Assembly (NCBI RefSeq): GCF_012927345.1
Contig: NZ_JABBGJ010000022.1
Coordinates: forward strand, 87,589 to 151,588
Length of the DNA: 64,000 nucleotides
Origin: Paraburkholderia polaris
Lineage (GTDB): Bacteria > Pseudomonadota > Gammaproteobacteria > Burkholderiales > Burkholderiaceae
Direction: 5' to 3'
In this document: piece by piece, positions 44,090 through 55,087 of the stretch
Layout of the letters: each line of letters opens with the position of its first letter
How positions within the stretch are numbered: the stretch's first letter is position 1
Position numbers and translations under genes: made by a program
The notes under the pieces: generated by a model
What the model was told of the DNA's origin: nothing
The model's database searches: none
What the model saw: the letters and a program-made list of their open reading frames with translations, nothing else

Positions 44090-45805
44090 ATGTCCGACCT
44101 GCAAACTTCCAACCCGAATACCGAATCTTTTGCGGCTCTGTTCGAAGAGTCGCTGACCAAGCAAGACATGCGCGCTGGCGAGGTGATCTCCGCCGAAGTC
44201 GTGCGTGTTGACCACAACTTCGTGGTCGTCAACGCTGGTCTCAAGTCCGAAGCCTACATCCCGCTCGAAGAGTTCCTGAACGACGCGGGCGAGGTAGAAG
44301 TGCAGGCGGGCGACTTCGTTTCCGTCGCGATCGACGCGCTGGAAAACGGCTATGGCGACACGATCCTGTCGCGCGACAAGGCGAAGCGTCTGGCTTCGTG
44401 GCTGTCGCTGGAAAAGGCTCTCGACAACAACGAACTCGTGACCGGCACGATCACGGGTAAGGTCAAGGGCGGCATGACCGTCATGGTCAACGGCATCCGC
44501 GCGTTCCTGCCGGGTTCGCTGGTTGACACGCGTCCGGTTAAGGACACGACCCCGTACGAAGGCAAGACGCTGGAATTCCGCGTCATCAAGCTCGACCGCA
44601 AGCGTAACAACGTCGTGCTGTCGCGCCGTGCTGTGATCGAAGCGACCCAAGGCGAAGAGCGCGCAAAGCTGCTCGAAACGCTGAAGGAAGGCGCGATCGT
44701 CGAAGGCGTGGTGAAGAACATCACGGATTACGGCGCATTCGTGGACCTCGGCGGTATCGACGGCCTGCTGCACATCACCGACATCGCATGGCGTCGTGTG
44801 CGTCACCCGAGCGAAGTTCTGTCGGTTGGCCAGGAAGTCACCGCGAAGATCCTCAAGTTCGATCAAGAGAAGAACCGCGTTTCGCTGGGTATCAAGCAAC
44901 TGGGCGACGATCCGTGGGAAGGCATCTCGCGCCGTTACCCGTCGGGCACGCGCCTGTTCGGTAAGGTCACCAACATCACCGACTACGGCGCATTCGTCGA
45001 AGTGGAATCGGGCATCGAAGGCCTGGTTCACGTATCGGAAATGGACTGGACGAACAAGAACGTCGCCCCGTCGAAGGTTGTTCAGCTGGGCGACGAAGTC
45101 GAAGTCATGGTTCTCGAAATCGACGAAGACCGCCGCCGTATCAGCCTCGGCATGAAGCAATGCAAGCCGAACCCGTGGGACGACTTCAGCCGCAACTTCA
45201 AGAAGGGCGACAAGCTGCAAGGCGCAATCAAGTCGATCACCGACTTCGGCGTCTTCATCGGTCTGCCGGGCGGCATCGACGGTCTGGTTCACCTGTCGGA
45301 CCTGTCGTGGAGCGAAACGGGCGAAGAAGCTGTTCGCAAGTACAAGAAGGGCGACGAAGTGGAAGCGATCGTTCTCGGCATCGACGTCGAGAAGGAACGC
45401 ATTTCGCTGGGTATCAAGCAGCTCGAAGGCGACCCGTTCAGCAACTTCGTTGCAATGAACGACAAGGGTTCGATCGTCGACGGCGTGGTCAAGACGGTAG
45501 ATGCGAAGGGTGCAGTGGTTCAGTTGTCGGCGGAAGTCGAAGGCTACCTGCGCGCTTCGGAACTGTCGCAAGACCGCGTGGAAGATGCTCGCAACGTGCT
45601 GAAGGACGGCGACAAGGTCAACGCGATGATCATCAACATCGATCGCAAGTCGCGTGGTATCAACCTGTCGATCAAGGCCAAGGATTCGGCTGAGCAACAG
45701 GAAGCGATCCGTGGCCTGGCTTCGTCGGATTCGAGCTCGGCTGCTACCGGCACGACGAACCTCGGCGCGCTGCTGAAGGCCAAGCTCGACGGTCAGAACC
45801 AGTAA
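44090..45805 (+). CDS. rpsA: 30S ribosomal protein S1
   Basis: Binds mRNA leaders on the 30S subunit and unfolds them for translation initiation. Seen: 571 residues from the ATG at 44090 (MSDLQTSNPN..., the family start; an ATG at 44072 is also in frame). Six S1 repeats span residues ~20-550; repeats 3-6 have the strong KVTNITDYGAFVEV-type strands. The C-terminus is Ser/Ala-rich (DSSSAATGTT). The bases before the ATG are T/A-rich with no Shine-Dalgarno, as known for E. coli rpsA, fitting S1 autoregulation. Next gene is ihfB. Confidence 0.97.
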   Translation: MSDLQTSNPNTESFAALFEESLTKQDMRAGEVISAEVVRVDHNFVVVNAGLKSEAYIPLEEFLNDAGEVEVQAGDFVSVAIDALENGYGDTILSRDKAKRLASWLSLEKALDNNELVTGTITGKVKGGMTVMVNGIRAFLPGSLVDTRPVKDTTPYEGKTLEFRVIKLDRKRNNVVLSRRAVIEATQGEERAKLLETLKEGAIVEGVVKNITDYGAFVDLGGIDGLLHITDIAWRRVRHPSEVLSVGQEVTAKILKFDQEKNRVSLGIKQLGDDPWEGISRRYPSGTRLFGKVTNITDYGAFVEVESGIEGLVHVSEMDWTNKNVAPSKVVQLGDEVEVMVLEIDEDRRRISLGMKQCKPNPWDDFSRNFKKGDKLQGAIKSITDFGVFIGLPGGIDGLVHLSDLSWSETGEEAVRKYKKGDEVEAIVLGIDVEKERISLGIKQLEGDPFSNFVAMNDKGSIVDGVVKTVDAKGAVVQLSAEVEGYLRASELSQDRVEDARNVLKDGDKVNAMIINIDRKSRGINLSIKAKDSAEQQEAIRGLASSDSSSAATGTTNLGALLKAKLDGQNQ

Positions 45806-45906
45806 TTGAGGAACGCCCCCAAACCTGTCGCCTTGCGGCAGGCCCCCCAAAGGGGACAATAAGACATGGGGGCGGCCCGGCGTTTTCTTGAGAGGTCTGC
45901 TGCAGT

Positions 45907-46233
45907 ATGACCAAATCGGAATTGGTCGCCCAGCTGGCTACGCGATTTCCGCAGCTTGTACTTAAAGATGCGGATTTCGCGGTGAAGACGATGCTTGATG
46001 CGATGTCGGAGGCGCTTGCCAATGGTCATCGCATTGAAATTCGCGGCTTCGGCAGCTTCGGCCTTAATCGTCGTCCCTCCCGCGTCGGGCGTAATCCGAA
46101 GTCGGGCGAGAAGGTGCTGGTACCTGAGAAGTACGTACCGCACTTCAAGCCGGGCAAGGAATTGCGCGAGCGGGTAGATCGACGTTCGGGCGAGCCGCTG
46201 AAGGCCGATGAGCCGGATGACGACGACCTGTAA
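45907..46233 (+). CDS. ihfB: integration host factor subunit beta
   Basis: DNA-bending protein that works as a dimer with IhfA in recombination and gene control. Seen: 108 residues; MTKSELVAQLATRFPQL, helical body, then the beta-arm GFGSFGLNRRPSRVGRNPKSGEKVLVPEKYVPHFKPG, where the Pro in the RNPKSG arm tip intercalates DNA. The acidic C-terminal tail (ADEPDDDDL) is somewhat longer than in E. coli. Follows rpsA as in many proteobacteria. Its own terminator lies at 46309-46331. Confidence 0.96.
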   Translation: MTKSELVAQLATRFPQLVLKDADFAVKTMLDAMSEALANGHRIEIRGFGSFGLNRRPSRVGRNPKSGEKVLVPEKYVPHFKPGKELRERVDRRSGEPLKADEPDDDDL

Positions 46234-46623
46234 ATGCTTCGCTGTGCAGTTCGCAGCATGGCATTGGTAGCGTCAGCGGCCAAAGCCAGACGGCAAAAGA
46301 CCAGAAAAAGCGCCTTCGGGCGCTTTTTTTTCGTCCGCAGTTTTCGTTCTTTTTTGTTCATCGTTGCTGTCATCTGTGCTTTTTGCCGGCAGGCCTGGTT
46401 CGGCGGCAGCGGCACCCATGCGGCACTATCCCCAAAATCCAACATGCCTGCCGACGCGTTCGCTTGCGGCAAGATAATCCTCGCGTCAGTCCTCTATCAG
46501 CCAGTTCCTGCCCAGCCGCGAGGGCTTCAATTACAATACGGGTCACTTCGGCGCGGGCAACACCGTGGCGCGACGCGTCATCAAGCCGGCGTCACCCCGC
46601 AACTGCCGTCAAGAGACCTATTC
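46234..46623. other. ihfB-lapA intergenic region
   Basis: 390 bases: the ihfB terminator, then about 290 bases without a gene, presumably holding the lapA promoter. An open frame runs through it into lapA but has no family similarity before the lapA start. Confidence 0.5.
46309..46331 (+). terminator. ihfB terminator
   Basis: Stem AGCGCC (46309-46314) with GGCGCT (46319-46324) around TTCG, A-run before it and eight T after it. Confidence 0.85.
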
Positions 46624-46917
46624 ATGAAATTTATCGTCTGGCTGATCCGTGTGCTGGTGTTCGTGCTCCTGCTGGTGCTCGCGCTCTCCAATACACAACC
46701 CGCTACGCTGAATTTCCTCGCTGGCTACGCGTGGTCGGCGCCTTTGATTCTGATCGGCCTCGCGTTTTTCGTGGTGGGGCTGCTGGCCGGACTGGTGTCG
46801 TCGATGCCGGCCATGGTGCGCCTGCGCATGGAGAATGGCCGGCTCAAGCGCGAGTTGCGTGTGGCGCGCGAAGCCCCGGTAGTGGTCGAACAACCACCCA
46901 TGCCGCCGCTGATCTAA
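46624..46917 (+). CDS. lapA: lipopolysaccharide assembly protein A (DUF1049)
   Basis: Small inner-membrane partner of LapB in LPS assembly control. Seen: 97 residues from the ATG at 46624; two membrane helices (VWLIRVLVFVLLLVLALSN and ILIGLAFFVVGLLAGLVSS) joined by the short conserved NTQPATLNFLAGYAWSAPL. A basic cytoplasmic tail follows (RLRMENGRLKRELRVAREA), consistent with the DUF1049 family. Next gene, 70 bases on, is lapB, the usual order. Confidence 0.9.
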   Translation: MKFIVWLIRVLVFVLLLVLALSNTQPATLNFLAGYAWSAPLILIGLAFFVVGLLAGLVSSMPAMVRLRMENGRLKRELRVAREAPVVVEQPPMPPLI

Positions 46918-46986
46918 GTTGTCTTCTACCGCGCTTCTGAAGCGCGGCTTTCCGTTTCCGCTGTCCCGCACATTTGCATTAATCGC

Positions 46987-48162
46987 ATGGATCTAGACTT
47001 CTGGTGGCTGCTTGTCATACCCGTCGCTTTTGCGTTCGGCTGGATGGCCGCACGCTACGACCTCAAGACGCTGCTGTCCGAAAGCGCCAACCTGCCGCGT
47101 TCGTACTTCCGCGGCCTGAATTTCCTGCTCAACGAGCAGCCTGACCAGGCGATCGACGCATTTATCGAAGTCGTCAAGCTCGATCCGGAAACGATCGAGT
47201 TGCACTTCGCGCTCGGGAATCTGTTCCGCCGCCGTGGCGAGACGGACCGGGCGATTCGCGTGCATCAGAACCTGCTGAGCCGCACCGATCTGCCCGTCAC
47301 CGAGCGCGATCACGCACTATACGAACTGGGCCAGGACTTTCTGAAGGCCGGTTTGCTCGACCGCGCCGAGGAGACCTTCCGCTCGCTCGAAACCGGCAAT
47401 TACGCGCTGGGTGCGCAGCGTGCGCTGCTAACCATCTACCAGATCGAGAAAGACTGGGTTAAGTCGATCGACATCGCGCGCCACCTGGAAACAATGGGCG
47501 CCGAGTCGCTCGACAAGGAAATCGCGCAGTTCCACTGCGAGCTTGCCCAGGAAGCGCTCCAGCAGAAAAATGCGGATGAAGCACGCCGTCAGCTCGGTTT
47601 TGCATTGAAGGCGAACCCGACCAACGTACGCGCCACGATTCTGTTCGGCGACGTTGATGCGACGGCGGGATCGCAAGAGGCAGCCATCGTCCAATGGCGG
47701 CGCGTCGAGGAACAGAATCCCGCCTATCTGCCGCTCGTCGCGGAAAAGCTGATGAAGGCCTATGAGGCGCTCGGCCGTCCGCAGGATGGCGCCGATCTGC
47801 TCACCACGTGGGTAGACCGCTATCCGTCGAACGATCTGCTCGATGTGACCTACCAGCACATTGCGGCAGTACGTGGGCCCGACGCCGCGCATGCGCTGGC
47901 GCGCTCACAGATGCAGAAGTCGCCGAATCTGGCGGGCATGACGCGTCTTCTCGAAGCGCAGGAAGCCGTTGCGGAAGAGCCGCGGCGCAGCGAGCTTGAA
48001 CTGATGCGTACGCTGATCCGTCAGCGCACCAAAAATCTGCCACGGTATACGTGCCAGAATTGTGGTTTCAGGGCGCGGCTGTTCTACTGGCAGTGCCCGG
48101 GTTGCAGCGGTTGGGAAACCTATGCGCCGCGTCGCGTCGAACCGATCACGGCGTCGAACTGA
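46987..48162 (+). CDS. lapB: lipopolysaccharide assembly protein B (YciM)
   Basis: Membrane-anchored TPR protein; in E. coli it directs FtsH to LpxC and so limits LPS synthesis. Seen: 391 residues; N-terminal helix WWLLVIPVAFAFGWMAARYDLKTLL, about six to nine TPR-like helix pairs (FRGLNFLLNEQPDQAIDAFIEVVKLDPET at the start), and a C-terminal rubredoxin-like zinc/iron knuckle CQNCGFRARLFYWQCPGC. The FtsH/LpxC role is inferred from the family. Heads the lapB-ugd-hldA-hldD stretch. Confidence 0.94.
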   Translation: MDLDFWWLLVIPVAFAFGWMAARYDLKTLLSESANLPRSYFRGLNFLLNEQPDQAIDAFIEVVKLDPETIELHFALGNLFRRRGETDRAIRVHQNLLSRTDLPVTERDHALYELGQDFLKAGLLDRAEETFRSLETGNYALGAQRALLTIYQIEKDWVKSIDIARHLETMGAESLDKEIAQFHCELAQEALQQKNADEARRQLGFALKANPTNVRATILFGDVDATAGSQEAAIVQWRRVEEQNPAYLPLVAEKLMKAYEALGRPQDGADLLTTWVDRYPSNDLLDVTYQHIAAVRGPDAAHALARSQMQKSPNLAGMTRLLEAQEAVAEEPRRSELELMRTLIRQRTKNLPRYTCQNCGFRARLFYWQCPGCSGWETYAPRRVEPITASN

Positions 48163-48288
48163 TCGCGAATGCAATTGTGTAGCCGCGCCGCAACGACGGC
48201 GACCCGTCGGGCGAGTTAGCCCGGGCGGGATCATGACGGCCTTGTTCACTACGAGAAACCCTCACCGGAACCCTCTACCGGAAAGCGT

Positions 48289-49704
<1,416 letters not shown>

Positions 49705-50665
49705 AGCCGTTCAGTCCACACCCGCGGCGGCACTGACCGTGGTGCCGCGCGAACGCCTCGGCGCGGCGCGCGTGCTGGTGGTCGGCGACGTGATGCTCGA
49801 TCGCTACTGGTTCGGCGACGTGAACCGTATTTCGCCGGAAGCACCGGTGCCGGTCGTGCATGTGCAGCGCCAGGAAGACCGCCTCGGCGGTGCGGCGAAC
49901 GTCGCGCGCAATGCGGTTGCGCTCGGCGCGCAAGCGGGTTTGCTATGCGTGGTCGGTCATGACGAGCCCGGCGAGCGCATCGTGCAACTGCTCGCCGAAA
50001 GCGGTGTGGCGCCGCACCTGGAGCGCGATCCGGATCTGCTCACCACCATCAAGCTGCGTGTGCTGTCGCGTCAGCAGCAGTTGCTGCGCGTCGACTTCGA
50101 AAACTCGCCGGCGCACGAAGTGCTGCTCGCGGGTCTAGCGCGTTTCGACGACCTGCTGCCGTCGCACGATGTGATCCTGATGTCCGATTACGCGAAGGGC
50201 GGTCTCACGCACGTCACGCAAATGATCGCCAAGGCGCATGCGGCGGGCAAACCGGTGCTGGTCGATCCAAAGGGCGACGACTGGGAGCGCTATTGCGGCG
50301 CCACGCTGATCACGCCGAATCGCGCTGAGTTGCGCGAGGTGGTCGGACAGTGGAAATCCGAAGAAGATCTGATCGCGCGTGTGACCAAACTGCGCGCCGA
50401 TCTCGAGTTCAAGGCGTTGCTGCTGACGCGCTCGGAAGAGGGCATGACGCTCTTCTCCGATGACGGCATCCTGCACGCTTCGGCCGTTGCACGCGAAGTG
50501 TATGATGTATCGGGCGCGGGCGACACCGTGATCGCCACGCTCGCCGCCATGCTCGGCGCGGGCCTGACGCTGGTCGAGGCGGTCGGGCTCGCGAATCGTG
50601 CGGCCGGCATCGTGGTCGGCAAACTCGGCACCGCCACCGTCACCTACGACGAACTTTTTCATTGA

Positions 50666-50863
50666 TGCGGGCCGCCGGGTTCCTTGCTTTGCGCGCTTCA
50701 GTTTCAGCGGCGCAAAAGAGGAACCCGCGAGGCGTCAACTGAACTTGTCGACCGGAGTTAGCGCTTTAGCTGTCGACCAAGGTTCGCGCTTTAGCGCGTT
50801 ACTCCGGTCCCATGCAGAGCACTTACTCCGGTCCCATGCAAAGCTCATTACCGCAGGATCATC
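50666..50863. repeat. structured intergenic repeats between hldA and hldD
   Basis: A large hairpin: 50676-50684 (CGGGTTCCT) pairs with 50719-50727, and inside it TTTGCGC (50688-50694) pairs with GCGCAAA (50710-50716). A second inverted repeat has outer arms CCGGAGT (50752-50758) and ACTCCGG (50801-50807). GCGCTTTAGC occurs twice (50761, 50786). A 22-base direct repeat differing at one position lies at 50799-50820 and 50823-50844. Function unknown. Confidence 0.8.
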
Positions 50864-51856
50864 ATGACCCTCATCGTCACCGGCGCGGCCGGCTTTATCG
50901 GCAGTAATCTCGTGAAGGCGCTCAATGAGCGCGGTGAACAACGCATCATTGCGGTTGATAACCTCACGCGCGCGGACAAATTCAAGAATCTCGTCGACTG
51001 CGAGATCGACGACTATCTCGATAAGACCGAATTCGTCGAACGCTTCAAGCGGGGCGACTTCGGCAAAGTGCGCGCGATTTTCCACGAAGGCGCTTGCTCG
51101 GACACGATGGAAACCGACGGCCGCTACATGATGGACAACAACTTCCGCTATAGCCGTGAAGTGCTGGATGTTTGTCTCGCGCAGAACATCCAGTTTCTGT
51201 ATGCGTCTTCGGCGGCAACGTATGGCGGCTCGAGCCGCTTTGTCGAAGAGCGCGAAGTCGAGCAGCCGCTGAACGTGTACGGCTATTCGAAATTCCTGTT
51301 CGACCAGGTGATTCGCCGCGTGCTGCCCACCGCGAAGAGCCAGATTGCCGGCTTCCGTTATTTCAACGTGTATGGGCCGCGCGAGACGCACAAGGCGCGC
51401 ATGGCGTCGGTGGCGTTTCACAACTTCAACCAGTTCCGCGCGGAAGGCAAGGTCAAGCTGTTCGGCGAATACAACGGGTATGCCGCCGGCGAGCAGACGC
51501 GCGATTTTGTCTCCGTTGAAGACGTGGTCAAGGTGAATCTGTTCTTCTTCGACAATCCGGACAAGTCGGGCATCTTCAATCTGGGCAGTGGACGCGCCCA
51601 GCCGTTCAACGACATTGCAAGCACGGTGGTCAACACGCTGCGTACGTTGAACAACGAGCCGCCGTTGTCGCTCGCGGATCAGGTGCAGCGCGGGCTGATC
51701 GAATACATTCCGTTCCCCGATGCATTGCGCGGCAAGTACCAATGCTTCACGCAGGCCGACCAGACGAAGCTGCGTGCCGCCGGTTACGACGCGCCGTTTT
51801 TGAGCGTGCAGGAAGGTGTCGATCGCTACGTACGTTGGCTATTCGGCCAGGTGTAA
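50864..51856 (+). CDS. hldD: ADP-L-glycero-D-manno-heptose 6-epimerase
   Basis: Epimerises ADP-D-heptose to the L form used in the LPS inner core. Seen: 330 residues of the extended short-chain dehydrogenase type. VTGAAGFIGSNLVKALNERG is the NADP site. The catalytic motif is the YGYSK pattern with ASSAATYGG before it, and the substrate region is RYFNVYGPRETHKARMAS. An AGGATCATC before the ATG is a possible ribosome site. Last of the LPS block. Confidence 0.95.
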   Translation: MTLIVTGAAGFIGSNLVKALNERGEQRIIAVDNLTRADKFKNLVDCEIDDYLDKTEFVERFKRGDFGKVRAIFHEGACSDTMETDGRYMMDNNFRYSREVLDVCLAQNIQFLYASSAATYGGSSRFVEEREVEQPLNVYGYSKFLFDQVIRRVLPTAKSQIAGFRYFNVYGPRETHKARMASVAFHNFNQFRAEGKVKLFGEYNGYAAGEQTRDFVSVEDVVKVNLFFFDNPDKSGIFNLGSGRAQPFNDIASTVVNTLRTLNNEPPLSLADQVQRGLIEYIPFPDALRGKYQCFTQADQTKLRAAGYDAPFLSVQEGVDRYVRWLFGQV

Positions 51857-51933
51857 ATCTTTCGGATACCTCTTTAAACTGGAATCTCCCGGTTGGTGAT
51901 GGTCGCCAACCGGTTGTACGAGGGAGATTCCAT

Positions 51934-52326
51934 ATGTTTCGAAAAATTCTGGTTACCGCGGCTATGCTCGCCGCTTTCGGCCACGCCTATGCGGCGGTCG
52001 ACGTCAACACGGCTAACGAGGATGCGCTGCGCGGCATCAAGGGCATCGGTCCTGCCAAAGCGAAAGCCATTCTCGAAGAGCGTTCAGCGCATGGTCCGTT
52101 CAAGGACCCGGCCGATCTCGGCAAGCGCGTCAAAGGCATGGGCGGGCATACCGTCGAGCGCCTGCAGGCGGAGGGTCTCGCTGTCGGTCCGGCTGGCGCG
52201 GCTGCTAACACGCAGGCTGCGGCGTCTGCACAAACCAAGGGCGCGGCCGCTGCGGGCAATGGCGCCAACGCGGCCGCCTCGGCCAATGCCCAAAAGAGCA
52301 ACGCCACTGTGGCGGTGAAGAAATAG
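51934..52326 (+). CDS. ComEA-like helix-hairpin-helix secreted protein
   Basis: Seen: 130 residues from the ATG at 51934, preceded by AGGGAGATT. A signal peptide (MFRKILVTAAMLAAFGHAYA) is followed by one ComEA-type HhH domain: VNTANEDALRGIKGIGPAKAKAILEER and FKDPADLGKRVKGMG. The C-terminal ~45 residues are Ala/Gly/Asn/Gln-rich and look unstructured. It probably binds DNA in the periplasm, as short ComEA proteins do in transformation; a wider role in DNA uptake is inferred. Its own terminator follows. Confidence 0.88.
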   Translation: MFRKILVTAAMLAAFGHAYAAVDVNTANEDALRGIKGIGPAKAKAILEERSAHGPFKDPADLGKRVKGMGGHTVERLQAEGLAVGPAGAAANTQAAASAQTKGAAAAGNGANAAASANAQKSNATVAVKK

Positions 52327-52459
52327 CCTGACGCGGGCCGTGCGCGCGAGGCGGGTCACCTCTGCGCGCCTGGTCCCGCGCCTGGTTCTTTATCGTCGTT
52401 CCCCTTCATGGTCGGAGTGGGTAAGAACACTCCTTCAGCTGTCATGCAGATGACTGGCT

Positions 52460-52486
52460 CCCGCGGTTCTCACCCGCGGGCTTTTT
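52460..52486 (+). terminator. terminator after the ComEA-like gene
   Basis: Stem CCCGCGG (52460-52466) with CCGCGGG (52474-52480) followed by CTTTTT. Confidence 0.7.
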
Positions 52487-52610
52487 GCGTTATGTCGATG
52501 TAATTTGCGCCTGCATCCATGCGGACAGAAGGGCCGCACGGCAGCCGCGCGCACGGTGGTTTAGAATCGATGGATTGAAGACTCCGCGCATCGACAGCAC
52601 CAGAACCCAT

Positions 52611-53513
52611 ATGGCTTACAAAACGATTGAAGACACGATTGGCAATACGCCGCTCGTGCAACTCGTCCGGCTTCCTGACGACGAGATCCGCAGCCGCAAT
52701 AACGTGATCCTTGCAAAACTCGAGGGCAACAATCCCGCGGGTTCGGTGAAGGACCGCCCGGCGTTGTCGATGATCAAGAAGGCGGAAGCGCGCGGGCGCA
52801 TCAAGCCGGGCGACACGCTGATCGAATCGACCAGCGGCAACACCGGCATCGCGCTGGCGATGGCGGCGGCGATCCGCGGCTACAAGATGGTGCTGATCAT
52901 GCCGGAAGATCTGTCGGTGGAGCGCCGTCAGAGCATGGCCGCCTATGGCGCGCAGATCGTGCTGACGCCGGTGACGGGCGGCATGGAATACGCGCGTGAT
53001 CTCGCTGAACAGATGCAGCGCGAAGGCAAGGGCATCATCCTCGACCAGTTCGCGAACCCGGACAATCCCGCTGCGCACGTCGAAGGCACCGGCCCGGAAA
53101 TCTGGAGCGACACAGAAGGGCGCATCACGCATTTCGTGTCGTCGATGGGCACGACCGGCACGATCATGGGCGTGTCCTCCTATCTGAAGGAACAGAACCC
53201 GGCGATCGAGATCATCGGCGCGCAGCCGGAAGAAGGTTCGCGCATTCCGGGCATCCGCAAATGGCCGGAAGCCTATCTGCCGAAAATTTTCGATCGTAGC
53301 CGCGTGGACCGCGTGGAGAACGTGAGCCAGGCCGCAGCCGAAGCGATGGCGCGGCGCATGGCCTCGGTCGAAGGGATCTTCGCCGGCATCTCGTCCGGCG
53401 GGGCCTGTGAGGTGGCGCTGCGCGTCGCGCGCCAGGTTGAGAACGCGACGATCGTGTTTATCGTCTGTGATCGGGGTGACCGGTATCTGTCCACGGGTGT
53501 GTTCCCGGCTTGA
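52611..53513 (+). CDS. cysM: cysteine synthase B
   Basis: PLP enzyme making cysteine from O-acetylserine and sulfide or thiosulfate. Seen: 300 residues from the ATG at 52611 (the frame from 52485 adds an unlikely leader). TIGNTPLVQL, the PLP lysine in NPAGSVKDRPA, ESTSGNTGIALA, and GTTGTIMGVSSYL. The length and the short C-terminus (RYLSTGVFPA) favour CysM over CysK. Single gene with a clear terminator. Confidence 0.93.
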   Translation: MAYKTIEDTIGNTPLVQLVRLPDDEIRSRNNVILAKLEGNNPAGSVKDRPALSMIKKAEARGRIKPGDTLIESTSGNTGIALAMAAAIRGYKMVLIMPEDLSVERRQSMAAYGAQIVLTPVTGGMEYARDLAEQMQREGKGIILDQFANPDNPAAHVEGTGPEIWSDTEGRITHFVSSMGTTGTIMGVSSYLKEQNPAIEIIGAQPEEGSRIPGIRKWPEAYLPKIFDRSRVDRVENVSQAAAEAMARRMASVEGIFAGISSGGACEVALRVARQVENATIVFIVCDRGDRYLSTGVFPA

Positions 53514-53560
53514 TGGCGCTTCGGCGCATTGAGTGGCCCTCAAGCTGAGTTGGCTAATAA

Positions 53561-53585
53561 AAAAGCGCCGGTCTGGCGCTTTTTT
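53561..53585 (+). terminator. cysM terminator
   Basis: Nine-bp stem AAAAGCGCC (53561-53569) with GGCGCTTTT (53575-53583), T-run of six following; A-run before it may also serve the convergent mltB gene. Confidence 0.85.
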
Positions 53586-53655
53586 GTGTTGCTTGCTACC
53601 CGTTCGTGACGCGGTGAGCGTCTGACAACCGAGTGTCTGCCAACCGCTCCTCAGC

Positions 53656-54885
53656 TTATTGCGAAGCCGCATCCGGCGCCGCCGCATTGCTGCTGGCATT
53701 CGCCGCGTCGCTCGCTTCCATCTGCGCTTTGACCCGCTGGCCCAATTGATAAACCGCCAGTGCGTAGAAGAAGCTGCGGTTATAGCGCGTCAGCACATAG
53801 AAGTTTTTCAAGCCCAGCATGTACTCGGTACCACGCCCCGGCGACGGCAGGTCCACCACCGTCACCGGCGTGCCGGCTTCCGACGCGATATCGACGCCCG
53901 GCTCGCTCAGCAGCATTCCGGCACGGAGCAATTGGTCCAGCGGCCAATGCGGCTCCGGCTTACCGTCGGCGGCCGCTTGCGCCACACCCAGGCTGCCGGC
54001 GTCCGTACCGATGTTCCACACCACCGGCCGGCCGTTTTCCCAGCCGTTCTGGCGCAGATAATTCGCCACGCTGCCGATCGCATCCGCCTGGCTCGTGCGC
54101 AGGTCGATCTGCTTGTTACCGTCGTAGCTCACCGCGTATTGCACGATGCTGCTCGGCAGGAACTGCGGAATCCCGATCGCGCCGGTGTAGGAGCCGAGCA
54201 CGGTGGTCGGATCGATTTGCGAATCGCGTGTCCACACCAGGTAGTCTTCGAGATTCTTGCGGAAGGTTGCCTGGCGATCCGCGCGATTGGCGGTATTGGG
54301 ATAGTCGAAGCTGAGCGTGGTCAGCGCGTCGAGCACGCGGAAGTTGCCCATGAAGCGCCCGTAGATCGTCTCCACGCCAATGATCCCGACGATCACTTCC
54401 GGCGGCACGCCGAACTCTTCATAGGCGCGCTGCAGCGTGGCCTGGTTGGCGCGCCAGAAACGCACGCCGGCGTTGATACGCACCTGGTCGAGAAAGCGCG
54501 ACTGATACACGCGCCAGTTCTTGATCGACGGCGAGGGCGACGGCGTGACGAGCTTGACCGCCGTGGCCGAATAGCTCACGCGAGCGAACAACGCATGCAA
54601 TGCGGCTTCGTCGAAGTCATAGCGCGCGGACATGTCACTGATGAACGCATCGACATTCGGGTTATTCGCGTAGCGCTGCGGGATGATCTCTTCTTCGAAG
54701 GTTTGCCCTTGCGGCACTGCCGGTTGCGGTTGGCTTTGCGCGAGCAGTACAGGCGGCTTCTTCGCGGCGCTTTGCGCCATCGCCGGACTGGTTGCCATGA
54801 ACATGCACGATGCGACGGACAGTGCGGTGGCTACGGTCTTCGTGCGTAGCCGGTTTCGTGCAGACAGAGCAAGCTTGACGGTCAT
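53656..54885 (-). CDS. mltB: membrane-associated lytic murein transglycosylase B
   Basis: Cleaves peptidoglycan between MurNAc and GlcNAc, giving anhydro ends. Seen: 409 residues with a signal peptide (basic start, SVASCMFMATSPAMAQ). The catalytic domain has VGIIGVETIYGRFMGNFRVLDALTTL (Glu in GVET) and DLRTSQADAIGSVANYL. SYTGAIGIPQFLPSS follows, with YGIPQF-type substrate strands. No lipobox is clear, so it may be soluble in the periplasm. An Ala/Ser-rich C-terminal tail (ASDAANASSNAAAPDAA) is disordered. Convergent with cysM. Confidence 0.93.
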   Translation of the reverse strand: MTVKLALSARNRLRTKTVATALSVASCMFMATSPAMAQSAAKKPPVLLAQSQPQPAVPQGQTFEEEIIPQRYANNPNVDAFISDMSARYDFDEAALHALFARVSYSATAVKLVTPSPSPSIKNWRVYQSRFLDQVRINAGVRFWRANQATLQRAYEEFGVPPEVIVGIIGVETIYGRFMGNFRVLDALTTLSFDYPNTANRADRQATFRKNLEDYLVWTRDSQIDPTTVLGSYTGAIGIPQFLPSSIVQYAVSYDGNKQIDLRTSQADAIGSVANYLRQNGWENGRPVVWNIGTDAGSLGVAQAAADGKPEPHWPLDQLLRAGMLLSEPGVDIASEAGTPVTVVDLPSPGRGTEYMLGLKNFYVLTRYNRSFFYALAVYQLGQRVKAQMEASDAANASSNAAAPDAASQ

Positions 54886-55087
54886 AGTGAGCTAGGGGCG
54901 CAGTGCGAAAGAGGCAGGGGAAAACGGATCGGGGCAGTATACCCGACGGCCTTCTGCAAAACTGTGCCCAGCGCGTCACAGTCGCATGGTGTGGTAACTT
55001 GGTAAATGTTGGCGCGCCCAGTGCGCGCGCCCCTGGACGGAGACACGCCGCGCGCGCTTTGAAAGCGCCGCGCCGCGGACGAGAATC

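Noticed and set aside
43958..45859. Long minus-strand open frame opposite rpsA
   Set aside because: GC-rich coding sequence leaves antisense frames open; the plus-strand S1 repeats are unmistakable.
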